7,115 nt of DNA from Candidatus Faecivivens stercoravium (GCA_018712425.1 DVHA01000090.1:1-7115); one strand, 5' to 3'. Positions 1-5,812 are shown, counted from the first letter of the stretch. A program made the numbers and translations. The notes: generated from the letters alone by a model not told the origin.

Positions 1-3
1 CGT

Positions 4-29
4 GAGACCGGCCGTGGGAGGCCGGTCTT
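4..29. terminator. Strong GC-rich hairpin, possible terminator of the minus-strand operon
   Basis: The arms AGACCGGCC (5-13) and GGCCGGTCT (20-28) pair perfectly over 9 bp around a 6-nt loop, with a G-T wobble (4/29) extending the stem. It lies about 43 nt beyond the stop codon of the DUF6320-like gene, the last gene of the leftward operon, where a terminator is expected. No T-tract is visible on the plus side, and on the minus side the window ends 3-4 nt past the stem, so rho-independent termination cannot be confirmed. It could equally belong to a gene to the left of the window. Confidence 0.45.
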
Positions 30-71
30 CGGGAGGTGGACTGGACGCCCGGGACGTTTCCGTGCGCCTCC

Positions 72-737
72 TCAGATGTGCATCCGTCTCGAAAGCTCCG
101 CGAAAAAAGCCCGGGTCCGGAAGACAATCAGAGCCGCAATCACGAGAAACGCCGCCACCGTGCAGACAAACGCCGGGATCCGCACCTGGATTGCCCCGCA
201 GACCATCAAAATAAACGGAATGAGGCTGTAAACCGACACAATCGTCAGGTGGATCAGGTATTCGCTCTCTTCCGCCTTTAAAACTTTCGCAAGGATCAGG
301 TCAGCTACCATCGTCAGCGTGCAGCAGACCGGCAGCAGGTAGTTGACCGACCACCCCCGCCACCCGGTGCAGCCGTCCCAGATGATGCAGAGGATCGTGA
401 GAAGCAGCAGTTCGCAGGTGAGGTTCTTAAAAATCCGGGTGCGGAAGGTGATCGCCACCGAAATGGTCAGCCAGCCGCAGAAAATCCCCCCGAGCGCCGA
501 CAAAATCCACAGGCTCCCCGGCGTAAACGCGAACTCCACCGCCAAACAGACCGCCGCCGAGACAATCGCCGCGAAATTGAGCACTTTTCGGAGCATCCCC
601 CGGTCGTATTTGGGCGGCGGGGTTTTGGGGAAAGCCTCCCGCTCCGGTTCCGGCGTACCGGCCAACTCCCCCTGGCAGAGGGGGCAGCAGCGCTTGTCCC
701 CGAAGACCTCGACCCCGCATTTTTTACATACCAGCAT
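72..737 (-). CDS. DUF6320-like zinc-ribbon integral membrane protein
   Basis: This 221-residue protein has an N-terminal zinc ribbon, C4-x2-C7 and C18-x2-C21 (CKKC, CPLC), a polar Pro/Glu-rich stretch at about 25-48, then roughly six hydrophobic helices at about 50-72, 76-97, 103-121, 131-150, 160-182 and 188-206. The layout matches the family I recall as DUF6320, whose biochemical role is not known to me. The ribbon probably lies in the cytoplasm with the rest in the membrane. The ATG at 737 is chosen because the ribbon begins three residues later and GGAG/AAGG lies just upstream. The start overlaps the acyltransferase stop by 14 nt, so translation is probably coupled. It is the last gene of the operon and may tether, regulate or supply substrate to the two enzymes; that role is inference. 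Confidence 0.85.
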   Translation of the reverse strand: MLVCKKCGVEVFGDKRCCPLCQGELAGTPEPEREAFPKTPPPKYDRGMLRKVLNFAAIVSAAVCLAVEFAFTPGSLWILSALGGIFCGWLTISVAITFRTRIFKNLTCELLLLTILCIIWDGCTGWRGWSVNYLLPVCCTLTMVADLILAKVLKAEESEYLIHLTIVSVYSLIPFILMVCGAIQVRIPAFVCTVAAFLVIAALIVFRTRAFFAELSRRMHI

Positions 738-2034
738 CCTTCTCCGCCCCTTCCTCCGGATAAAAGTCGTTGCAGTAGATTTCCACCGGGATCCCCGCCG
801 CCGTCAGGGCGCGGAAAAAGTTCTTCTGGATCTCGGTGCCCTGGAATGCCGATGTAAACCCCAGTGAAAGCCGGTCCCCGCAGGAGAGGATGGTCAGCTG
901 GAGTTTGAGGGTGCTGGCGAAAGCGGAAAACCGGTCGATATACCCCATCATCTCCGGCGGCATCACCGCCTTGCCGACGTTAGAGATGACGGCGGTTTCA
1001 TTCCGCTCGGCCGAGAGCTTCGCCAGCTTCAGCACCAGGTTTTTAAACGGCAGCGGCGCCAGCTGGGCCGCAAGGTTATGCTCCAGCCCCGAGAGCTTGT
1101 TCATCCGGATTTCCAGCTTCTCCCGGGTCAGCTCTTCTTTAAACGCCCGGTCGATCTCCGAGACGACGTCGCCGAACTTGCCATTCCGGTCGTGGTAGTT
1201 GTAGGAGACGTCGATCATCCCGAAGAAGTTCCGCACCGTGTCCGACGGGAAGTAGGGCCGGAGGTTGACCGGCACCCCCAGCACCACCGGCCGCCGTTCG
1301 GCCGAGGCGGGCATCTCCTTCCGGAGGGCCTCGATAAAGACGGCGGTCAGGTAGACGGTCATCGTCGTCCCGAACGAGTGGGCGGCATCCAGCACCGCTT
1401 TTACCGGGGCGACCCCTTCGATAATCAGCAGGTCTTCCCGCCCGGCGCCCTGGCCGCGGATGTTCCATGCCCGGGGGCCGCCCTTTTTCCCCTTCTTCCC
1501 GTGCACCGGCTTATAGTACTTGCGGAAGGAATCGGAGGAACGGGCCGCCTCGGAGGCCTCCTCCGGCAGGACCGGCGGGGTCTCCCCGAAGCCGTCCGGG
1601 TGGGCGGCTAAGAGGTAGTAGTAGACAATTGTCTTCAGGAAGGCCACCGCGCCGGTGCCGTCGGTGAGGGCGTGGAACATCTCAAGGTTGATCCGTTCCT
1701 TAAACCAGCTCACCTCAAAGAGCAGTTCCCGGCTCCCCTCTTCCCAGAGCGGCCCGCAGACCGCCCGGGTTTCGGGCACGACCTTCGGCTTCTGGCCGGT
1801 CTCCTCAAAATAATACCAGAAGGCGCCGCTCTTCATAACGACGAGGTAAGCGGGGAATTTTTCGACCGCCTTATCCAGCGCCTGCTGGAGGAGTTCCGGC
1901 TGCACCATTTCTTTGAGGGTGCAGGAAAAGCGGAAGACGCTGGTATTGGTGCCCATATTGCTCGGCGGGAAAATCTTGGCGGCGTTGTCCAGGCGGGTCC
2001 AGGCCCTGGCCGCCGTTTTTTTATTCCTTGCCAT
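724..2034 (-). CDS. Condensation-domain / alcohol acetyltransferase-like acyltransferase
   Basis: The protein (436 residues) resembles the alcohol acetyltransferase/PapA branch of the condensation-domain superfamily (CoA-dependent acyltransferase fold, COG4908-like). The catalytic HxxxDG is present and intact as HALTDG (H121, D125, G126). Other familiar segments are VNLRP (256-260), SNVG (341-344) and a C-terminal LSLGFTSAF strand (about 389-397) of the type that closes the active-site tunnel. Length is normal for a single-module acyltransferase. No carrier-protein or adenylation domain is attached, so an acyl-CoA or freestanding acyl donor is likelier than NRPS chemistry (inference). The frame stays open to 2109, but the ATG at 2034 is chosen because GGAAGGAGG sits 6 nt upstream and the extra residues look like shadow sequence. 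It overlaps the upstream hydrolase and the downstream membrane gene by 14 nt each. Donor and acceptor are unknown. Confidence 0.87.
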   Translation of the reverse strand: MARNKKTAARAWTRLDNAAKIFPPSNMGTNTSVFRFSCTLKEMVQPELLQQALDKAVEKFPAYLVVMKSGAFWYYFEETGQKPKVVPETRAVCGPLWEEGSRELLFEVSWFKERINLEMFHALTDGTGAVAFLKTIVYYYLLAAHPDGFGETPPVLPEEASEAARSSDSFRKYYKPVHGKKGKKGGPRAWNIRGQGAGREDLLIIEGVAPVKAVLDAAHSFGTTMTVYLTAVFIEALRKEMPASAERRPVVLGVPVNLRPYFPSDTVRNFFGMIDVSYNYHDRNGKFGDVVSEIDRAFKEELTREKLEIRMNKLSGLEHNLAAQLAPLPFKNLVLKLAKLSAERNETAVISNVGKAVMPPEMMGYIDRFSAFASTLKLQLTILSCGDRLSLGFTSAFQGTEIQKNFFRALTAAGIPVEIYCNDFYPEEGAEKDAGM

Positions 2035-3022
2035 CCGAATCCTCCTTCCCGCGGCGGAGAAACCCCCGCATGAGTTCACAAGCCCGCGCAAACTCCGGCG
2101 ACTGGACACGGGAGATAAACCCGTGGAGCGCCTCTTCCATCCGGCAGACCTCTGCCCAGTTCCCGGCCTCCCGCAGCCGCCGGCCGTAGGCCTCCCCCTC
2201 GTCCCGCAGCGGGTCCAGCCCGGCGGTGATGACGAGGGTATCCGGCTGGCGGGAGAGGTTTTTCTCCAGAAGCGGGGCGGCGTAGGGGTCGTACCAGTCG
2301 TCCGGCGAGAGGTAAAGCTCCCAGTACTCGCAGAGCCGCTTGGCGGTGAGGATATACCCTTCCCCGTTCTCCCGGATAGACGGGAAGGGGGAGGTCTCGG
2401 GGGAATGGTCGTTGTAGGTAGCGGGGTAGAGGAGGACCTGCCGCCGGACCGAAAACAGCTCCCGGTCCCGTCCCATCAGCGACACCGCCGCCGCGAGGTT
2501 GCCGCCGGCCGAGTCCCCCATCAGGACGATGTCTTCAGGGCCGTAGCCGAAACTGCCGGATTCCGCGAAAATCTCCGCCGCCGCGGCGAAACAGTCCTCC
2601 AGCCCCACCGGGAACCGGTGTTCCGGCGCCAGCCCATACTCGACCGAGATGACCTTCGCCCCCAGCTCGTCGGCCAGTTTCGCGCAGACCCCGTGGTAGC
2701 TGTCGACCGACTCGGTCACCCAGCCGCCCCCGTGGAAAAAGAGGATGAGGCAGCCGCCGTCCTCCTTCCCGGGGGTGTAGAGCCTCGCCCGCACCTTCCG
2801 CCCGAACCGGGTCAGCTCCATATCGGTCATATGGTAGAGGGGGGCCGCCAGCGGCGCTTTCAGGTTCACCACCGCCCGCTGGAGCTTGTACACCCGCTCC
2901 ATCCGCGGGATGTCCAGCACCCGGGAGGCGATGTGGTAGAGCTCGCGGGGCTTCGGCGGCTCCTCCACCGTCACCATCTCGATTTCCGGCATGGGGCCGT
3001 CTTTTTCTCTCTCGTCTGCCAA
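2021..3022 (-). CDS. HSL-family (GDXG) alpha/beta hydrolase, esterase/lipase-like
   Basis: This is a 333-residue alpha/beta hydrolase of the hormone-sensitive-lipase (bacterial family IV, GDXG) type. The oxyanion-hole motif is HGGGW (97-101), the nucleophile elbow GDSAG (169-173, Ser171), the acid Asp280 in GLDPLRDE, and the base His300 in LHGF. All key residues are present, so an active carboxylesterase or deacylase is expected. No signal peptide is seen, so it is probably cytoplasmic. The start is placed at TTG (3022) because AAAGAGG lies 8 nt upstream. The alternative is ATG at 2992 (323 residues), which has a weaker ribosome site; the frame further upstream runs into intergenic repeat-like sequence. 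It is the first gene of the operon, and its stop overlaps the acyltransferase start by 14 nt. Pairing with an acyltransferase suggests linked acylation and deacylation of a shared substrate, which is inference. Confidence 0.9.
   Translation of the reverse strand: MADEREKDGPMPEIEMVTVEEPPKPRELYHIASRVLDIPRMERVYKLQRAVVNLKAPLAAPLYHMTDMELTRFGRKVRARLYTPGKEDGGCLILFFHGGGWVTESVDSYHGVCAKLADELGAKVISVEYGLAPEHRFPVGLEDCFAAAAEIFAESGSFGYGPEDIVLMGDSAGGNLAAAVSLMGRDRELFSVRRQVLLYPATYNDHSPETSPFPSIRENGEGYILTAKRLCEYWELYLSPDDWYDPYAAPLLEKNLSRQPDTLVITAGLDPLRDEGEAYGRRLREAGNWAEVCRMEEALHGFISRVQSPEFARACELMRGFLRRGKEDSDGKE
2041..2049 (-). promoter_or_regulatory. Ribosome binding site that fixes the acyltransferase start
   Basis: On the minus strand GGAAGGAGG is followed by 6 nt (ATTCGG) and the ATG at 2034. 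This near-perfect Shine-Dalgarno lies inside the 3' end of the hydrolase coding sequence. It rejects the longer open frame starting at 2109. Confidence 0.8.
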
Positions 3023-3030
3023 TCTGTTTA

Positions 3031-3037
3031 CCTCTTT
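3031..3037 (-). promoter_or_regulatory. Ribosome binding site supporting a TTG start for the hydrolase
   Basis: The minus strand reads AAAGAGG, then 8 nt (TAAACAGA), then TTG at 3022-3020. No comparable site precedes the in-frame ATG at 2992. The site supports a non-ATG start without proving it. Confidence 0.55.
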
Positions 3038-3059
3038 CTGATTATTTTTTGGGTGCTGC

Positions 3060-3260
3060 GCACGCTTCGTTTCAGGTGCAGCAGCTGTGGATAGCTTTGG
3101 AAGTACGAAAAGTGAGTGCCTGGGAAAGGGCTCTGCCCTCTCCACTCCCGCGACCCCTTTAAAAAGGGGTCGATCCTAAACTTATGATGCCGAACGCCGT
3201 TCCCGCAAGGCAAAGCCCAGCAGTCAGAACGCTTCGGCCCCGCGGAAAACAAGAATAGAT
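3060..3260 (-). repeat. Candidate dispersed intergenic repeat in the operon leader
   Basis: The stretch differs in texture from the flanking AT-rich DNA. On the minus strand it carries a CGACCCC/GGGGTCG hairpin, the GGGCAGAGCCC hairpin and conserved-looking blocks such as GGGCTTTGCCTTGCGGGAAC and CATAAGTTTAGGATCGACCCC-like sequence. From memory, similar blocks recur between genes in Faecalibacterium-like genomes and give spurious small ORFs; a 79-codon open frame at 3028-3267 is read here as such an artefact. Only one copy lies in the window, so repetition cannot be shown. Boundaries are approximate. Confidence 0.3.
3151..3172. repeat. 10-bp inverted repeat forming a long hairpin in the hydrolase leader
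   Basis: The arms CGACCCCTTT (3151-3160) and AAAGGGGTCG (3163-3172) are perfect complements with only AA between them; realistically a 8-9-bp stem with an AT-rich loop. No T-run follows on either strand, so it is not a standard terminator. It lies about 130 nt upstream of the hydrolase start within the inferred leader. It may be a repeat-associated fold or an RNA-stability element. Confidence 0.6.
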
Positions 3261-3281
3261 CATCCAACGCCGCACTTATAT

Positions 3282-3309
3282 CTTATAATTCTATTTTACC
3301 ATATGCCAA
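3282..3309 (-). promoter_or_regulatory. Probable sigmaA promoter of the hydrolase-acyltransferase-DUF6320 operon
   Basis: On the minus strand TTGGCA (3309-3304, five of six consensus bases) is separated by 16 nt from TATAAG (3287-3282, five of six). Transcription would begin near 3275, giving a leader of about 250 nt. An overlapping alternative is an extended -10, TGGTAAAAT (3301-3293), with no good -35. The surrounding DNA is AT-rich, as expected for a promoter. Confidence 0.55.
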
Positions 3310-3366
3310 AAGAAAATTATCACCAGAATGTAAAGGAAAATGCTGTGCAAATTAAATAATCGAATT

Positions 3367-4326
3367 TTAACCTTCCCATTTTTTCCCTTGCCAACTATTC
3401 CGCCGGTAAAGTTCTTTGTCGATTGTGTTCATCACAACGAACTTTTTGAGGCTCCAAAGCGGCGCGATCAGCTCCTCCTTCAGCCCGTCGCCGGTGACCC
3501 GCTGGATGACCGTCTCCGGCGGGAGCAGTTCCAGCTGGTCGGCGACCGTTTCACAGTATTCCTCCATCTCCATCGTCTGAAACCCGCCCAACCGGTATTC
3601 CTCCGCTATCGGCGTCCCCTTCAGGACGTGGAGCAGGTGGATTTTGACCGAAAAAGGCTGCAAAGCTGCCACCGCCCGGGCGGTCTCCAGCATCATCCCC
3701 CGGTCCTCCCCCGGCAGCCCGTCGATCAGGTGGATACAGACCGGGATCCCCCGCTTCCGGAGCTTTTCGTACCCCTCGTAGAATTCGGCGGTGGTGTGGC
3801 CGCGGTTGATGTGGCGGGCGGTCGGGTCGTGAATCGTCTGAAGGCCCAGCTCGACCATCAGGTCGGTCCGGTGGGACAGCTCCTCCAGGTAATCGCAGAC
3901 ATCCTCCGGCAGCGCGTCCGCCCGGGTGGCAATGGCCAGCCCGACGACCCCCGGTTCCGAGAGCACCGCCTCATACTTGGCCTTCAGTTCCGGGAGGGGG
4001 GCGTAGGTATTGGTGTTCGCCTGGAAATAGGGGATGTAGCGCACCGCCTCCGGCCACTTATGGTGGAGGGTCTCCTGGACCTGGCGGTACTGGATAAGAA
4101 GGTCCTCCGGCGACTGCCGCCTGAAAGCGTAGGAGCAGTAGGTGCAGCCGCCCCTCCCCCTGGCCCCGTCGATGTTCGGGCAGGAGAACCCGGCGTCCAG
4201 CCCCACCTTGAAGACCTTGCCGCCGTATTTTTGCCGGAGGTAGTAGTCCCAGGTATAATACCGCTTATTTGAATCAGAATATGGAAACGGGTTCAAGTCC
4301 CGCTGGGTCGGTTTATAATTTGCCAT
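3367..4326 (-). CDS. yhcC: TIGR01212 (YhcC/YtqA) family radical SAM protein
   Basis: A 319-residue radical SAM enzyme. The 4Fe-4S/SAM cysteines have the spacing typical of this family: C49, then 11 residues, C61-x2-C64, within CPNIDGARGRGGCTYC. Family signatures seen are the N-terminal WDYYLRQKYG, FQANTNTYAP (101-110), ATRADALP (123-130), ELGLQTIHD (149-157) and INRGH (163-167). Length agrees with E. coli YhcC and B. subtilis YtqA, whose reaction is not established to my knowledge; the fold is Elp3-like. The frame is open to 4371, but the ATG at 4326 is preferred because AAGGAG lies about 10 nt upstream and the extra N-terminal residues are atypical. It stands alone, divergent from the SGNH gene. 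No terminator is visible behind it and its promoter is unclear. Confidence 0.92.
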   Translation of the reverse strand: MANYKPTQRDLNPFPYSDSNKRYYTWDYYLRQKYGGKVFKVGLDAGFSCPNIDGARGRGGCTYCSYAFRRQSPEDLLIQYRQVQETLHHKWPEAVRYIPYFQANTNTYAPLPELKAKYEAVLSEPGVVGLAIATRADALPEDVCDYLEELSHRTDLMVELGLQTIHDPTARHINRGHTTAEFYEGYEKLRKRGIPVCIHLIDGLPGEDRGMMLETARAVAALQPFSVKIHLLHVLKGTPIAEEYRLGGFQTMEMEEYCETVADQLELLPPETVIQRVTGDGLKEELIAPLWSLKKFVVMNTIDKELYRRNSWQGKKWEG

Positions 4327-4396
4327 TTTATAATATCTCCTTGATACGCAGAAAAACCATCCAAAATCCATCTCAAAACAGGCTTTCCAATTGTCG

Positions 4397-4447
4397 AAAA
4401 ATATATTTTTAAAACCTGTTGCCCCCCGCCGGAAAGACTGTTATAAT
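4397..4447 (+). promoter_or_regulatory. Strong sigmaA promoter with UP-like element for the SGNH gene
   Basis: TTGCCC (4419-4424), a 17-nt spacer and a perfect TATAAT (4442-4447) form the core; transcription should begin near 4454. Immediately upstream, the 14-nt perfect palindrome AAAAATATATTTTT (4397-4410) followed by AAAA falls at about -57 to -40 and closely resembles the UP-element consensus bound by the RNA polymerase alpha subunit. A 10-bp palindrome ATAGTACTAT (4446-4455) overlaps the -10 and start point and could be an operator. Confidence 0.75.
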
Positions 4448-4552
4448 AGTACTATACAGGAAAAAAATGGGCTTGAAAAGGGGCATTTTGACAAAATTTT
4501 GCCGCTGTAAAACTTTTCTCCCCCTTTTTCCCGTCATATACATACAGATTTC

Positions 4553-4579
4553 GGATGGCCCTTTGGGGGACATCCTTTT
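4553..4579 (+). terminator. Attenuator-like hairpin in the SGNH leader
   Basis: GGATG (4553-4557) pairs with CATCC (4571-4575). After one mismatch, CCC (4559-4561-like arm) pairs with GGG across a short T-rich loop, and TTTT follows at 4576-4579. It lies about 100 nt after the inferred transcription start and 70 nt before the coding start, the usual place for a conditional terminator. The stem is modest and the T-run short, so efficiency is uncertain. Confidence 0.4.
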
Positions 4580-4585
4580 ATAAAC

Positions 4586-4636
4586 AGACTTCGTATTGAT
4601 GAAAACCCGCCCGGTGCGGGAAAAAGACTTCGTATT
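4586..4636 (+). repeat. 12-nt direct repeat flanking a hairpin just before the SGNH start
   Basis: AGACTTCGTATT occurs exactly at 4586-4597 and 4625-4636. Between the copies CCCGC (4606-4610) and GCGGG (4616-4620) form a 5-bp GC hairpin with loop CCGGT. The second copy ends one base before the AAGGA ribosome site. Repeat-hairpin-repeat geometry next to the start suggests a protein-binding or translational control site; no known regulator is recognised. Confidence 0.55.
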
Positions 4637-4637
4637 T

Positions 4638-4642
4638 AAGGA
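4638..4642 (+). promoter_or_regulatory. Ribosome binding site that fixes the SGNH gene start
   Basis: AAGGA lies 9 nt upstream of the ATG at 4652. It directly abuts the in-frame ATG at 4643, which therefore lacks a usable spacing, so the shorter protein is preferred. Confidence 0.6.
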
Positions 4643-4651
4643 ATGGTAAGT

Positions 4652-5779
4652 ATGCAGCAGAAAAAGATTACGATCACCCATGTGGAAGAAGTTCCACTCA
4701 AGTCTTCCGGCGACAACTCCTGGATTGCCGGCCCCGACCGCTACCAAAACCGCCCCCCGGTGAAACGCCGCCGCAAACTCTCCCCCCGCTTTTTTGTCAC
4801 CATCGCCTTGATGCTCTTAGCCCTCGGGACCGGGGCGCTGATCTATACCGTCAGTTCCCGGGACGCCGGGGCGTCGGAGGACAGCTCCCCCTCCAGCGGG
4901 GAATCCGGCGGCCCTTCGGGGAGCAGTGAAAGCGCCGCCGACCCCTCTGCCGGCGAGACATCGGCCATGGTCTCCGACGGGAGCGGGGAAAACAGCGAAA
5001 CGGGCAGCAGCATGGCTTCCAGCGTAGAACCGGAAAGCGCCTTTGACCCCTACGCCGCCCCGGCCGGGTACGATTACGGCTCCCCGGTGCCGGAAAACAC
5101 CGCCCAGGACACCAGCTGGTTTGAGGACGCGGTTTTTGTCGGCAATTCCCAGACCCAGGGCCTGCTCCTCTATGCCGGGATCCCGGCGGCCTCCTGCGCC
5201 GACGTCGGGCTGACGGTCGAGACGGCGGCGACCCTCCAGGAGTTCGACGACCCCGACGACCCGGCTGCTGAGGAAAAGCTGACCGCCTTGCAGTACCTGG
5301 AAAAGGCGGACTATAAGAAGGTTTACCTGCTCTTCGGCATCAACGAGCTGGGATGGCAGAGTGAAACCGCGTTTATCAACCAGTACACCACCCTGATCCA
5401 GGCAATCCAGTCTTCCCACCCCGATGCCCAGATCTACGTCCAGTCGATCCTGCCGGTCGGGGAAAAGGCGTCGCAGGACAAAAGCTACCTCACCAACGAC
5501 CGGATTGCCGAGTTTAACGTCCGGCTGCAGGATATGGCGGAAGAGCTGCAGGTCTACTACCTCGATGTCGCCTCCGCCTTCCCCACCCCCCTCACCGACG
5601 AACTCAGCACCGACGGCATCCACCTGGTGCGGGAGGGCTGTGAGACCTGGGAGAGCTACATCCTCTCCCACTGTGTCTACCAGCCCGAAGGAGGCAGCGG
5701 GGAAACCGGCGCCTCTTCCGAAAGCCAGCCGCCGGTATCGGTGACTGCCGCCCCCACCCTGCCGAAAAATGACGGTTAA
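4652..5779 (+). CDS. Membrane-anchored SGNH/GDSL-like hydrolase
   Basis: The 375-residue protein has a basic cytoplasmic N-terminus ending in KRRRK (38-42), one transmembrane helix (about 46-66), a Ser/Gly/Glu-rich linker (about 67-130), an SGNH domain (about 155-345) and a Ser/Pro-rich tail. It is therefore a type II membrane protein with an external catalytic domain. Block I is VGNSQTQG with nucleophile Ser166, block III is GINEL (Asn231), and block V is DGIHL (Asp321, His324). Block I has Asn where the usual GDS motif has Asp. Bacterial relatives often remove or transfer acyl groups on envelope polysaccharides, but the substrate here is unknown. The gene appears monocistronic, with its own promoter and a long structured leader. 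No clear terminator follows, and the next gene has a separate promoter. Confidence 0.85.
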   Translation: MQQKKITITHVEEVPLKSSGDNSWIAGPDRYQNRPPVKRRRKLSPRFFVTIALMLLALGTGALIYTVSSRDAGASEDSSPSSGESGGPSGSSESAADPSAGETSAMVSDGSGENSETGSSMASSVEPESAFDPYAAPAGYDYGSPVPENTAQDTSWFEDAVFVGNSQTQGLLLYAGIPAASCADVGLTVETAATLQEFDDPDDPAAEEKLTALQYLEKADYKKVYLLFGINELGWQSETAFINQYTTLIQAIQSSHPDAQIYVQSILPVGEKASQDKSYLTNDRIAEFNVRLQDMAEELQVYYLDVASAFPTPLTDELSTDGIHLVREGCETWESYILSHCVYQPEGGSGETGASSESQPPVSVTAAPTLPKNDG

Positions 5780-5812
5780 GGGGCAAAAAAACGATTTTAT
5801 TTACAAAAATGG

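Larger units (their letters stand above)
3023..3366. other. 344-bp gene-free region: leader of the hydrolase operon and end of the radical SAM gene
   Basis: No convincing gene is seen. The left part (3023-3275) is the probable 5' leader of the minus-strand operon. It contains a long hairpin (3151-3172), a short one (3127-3139), a 6-bp inverted pair (3054-3059 with 3078-3083), and GC-rich sequence resembling dispersed intergenic repeats of related genomes. The right part (3276-3366) is AT-rich and holds a minus-strand promoter. No terminator hairpin follows the radical SAM stop codon at 3367, so readthrough into the hydrolase operon is possible. Confidence 0.6.
4327..4651. other. 325-bp divergent intergenic region with promoter and structured leader of the SGNH gene
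   Basis: The region lies between the leftward radical SAM gene and the rightward SGNH gene. It holds an AT-rich palindrome (4397-4410), a plus-strand promoter (4419-4447), and a leader of roughly 198 nt with an attenuator-like hairpin (4553-4579) and a direct repeat around a second hairpin (4586-4636). For the leftward gene only a TATATT (4405-4400) inside the AT block is seen, without a credible -35, so its promoter is not assigned. Confidence 0.65.

Noticed and set aside
1913..3094. Long plus-strand open frame antisense to the hydrolase and acyltransferase
   Set aside because: It is rich in Arg, Pro, Gly and His, has no recognisable motif, and lies opposite genes with intact catalytic motifs. 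It reflects strong GC bias at third codon positions.
3028..3267. 79-codon minus-strand frame in the leader of the hydrolase operon
   Set aside because: It spans hairpins and repeat-like sequence, ends just before the hydrolase ribosome site, and shows no conserved-domain character.
3340..4272. Long plus-strand open frame antisense to the radical SAM gene
   Set aside because: It mirrors the codon bias of the real gene, and its composition is that of antisense shadows.
4393..4405. TATATT on the minus strand as the promoter of the radical SAM gene
   Set aside because: There is no acceptable -35 at the right distance, and the AT block is better explained as the UP element of the divergent promoter.
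4488..4516. TTGACA in the SGNH leader as a second promoter
   Set aside because: No -10-like hexamer lies at 16-18 nt; the sequence there is AACTTT or similar.
4817..5671. Minus-strand open frame inside the SGNH gene
   Set aside because: It is Gly/Val/Arg-rich with no motif and no ribosome site, and is antisense to a clear SGNH domain.
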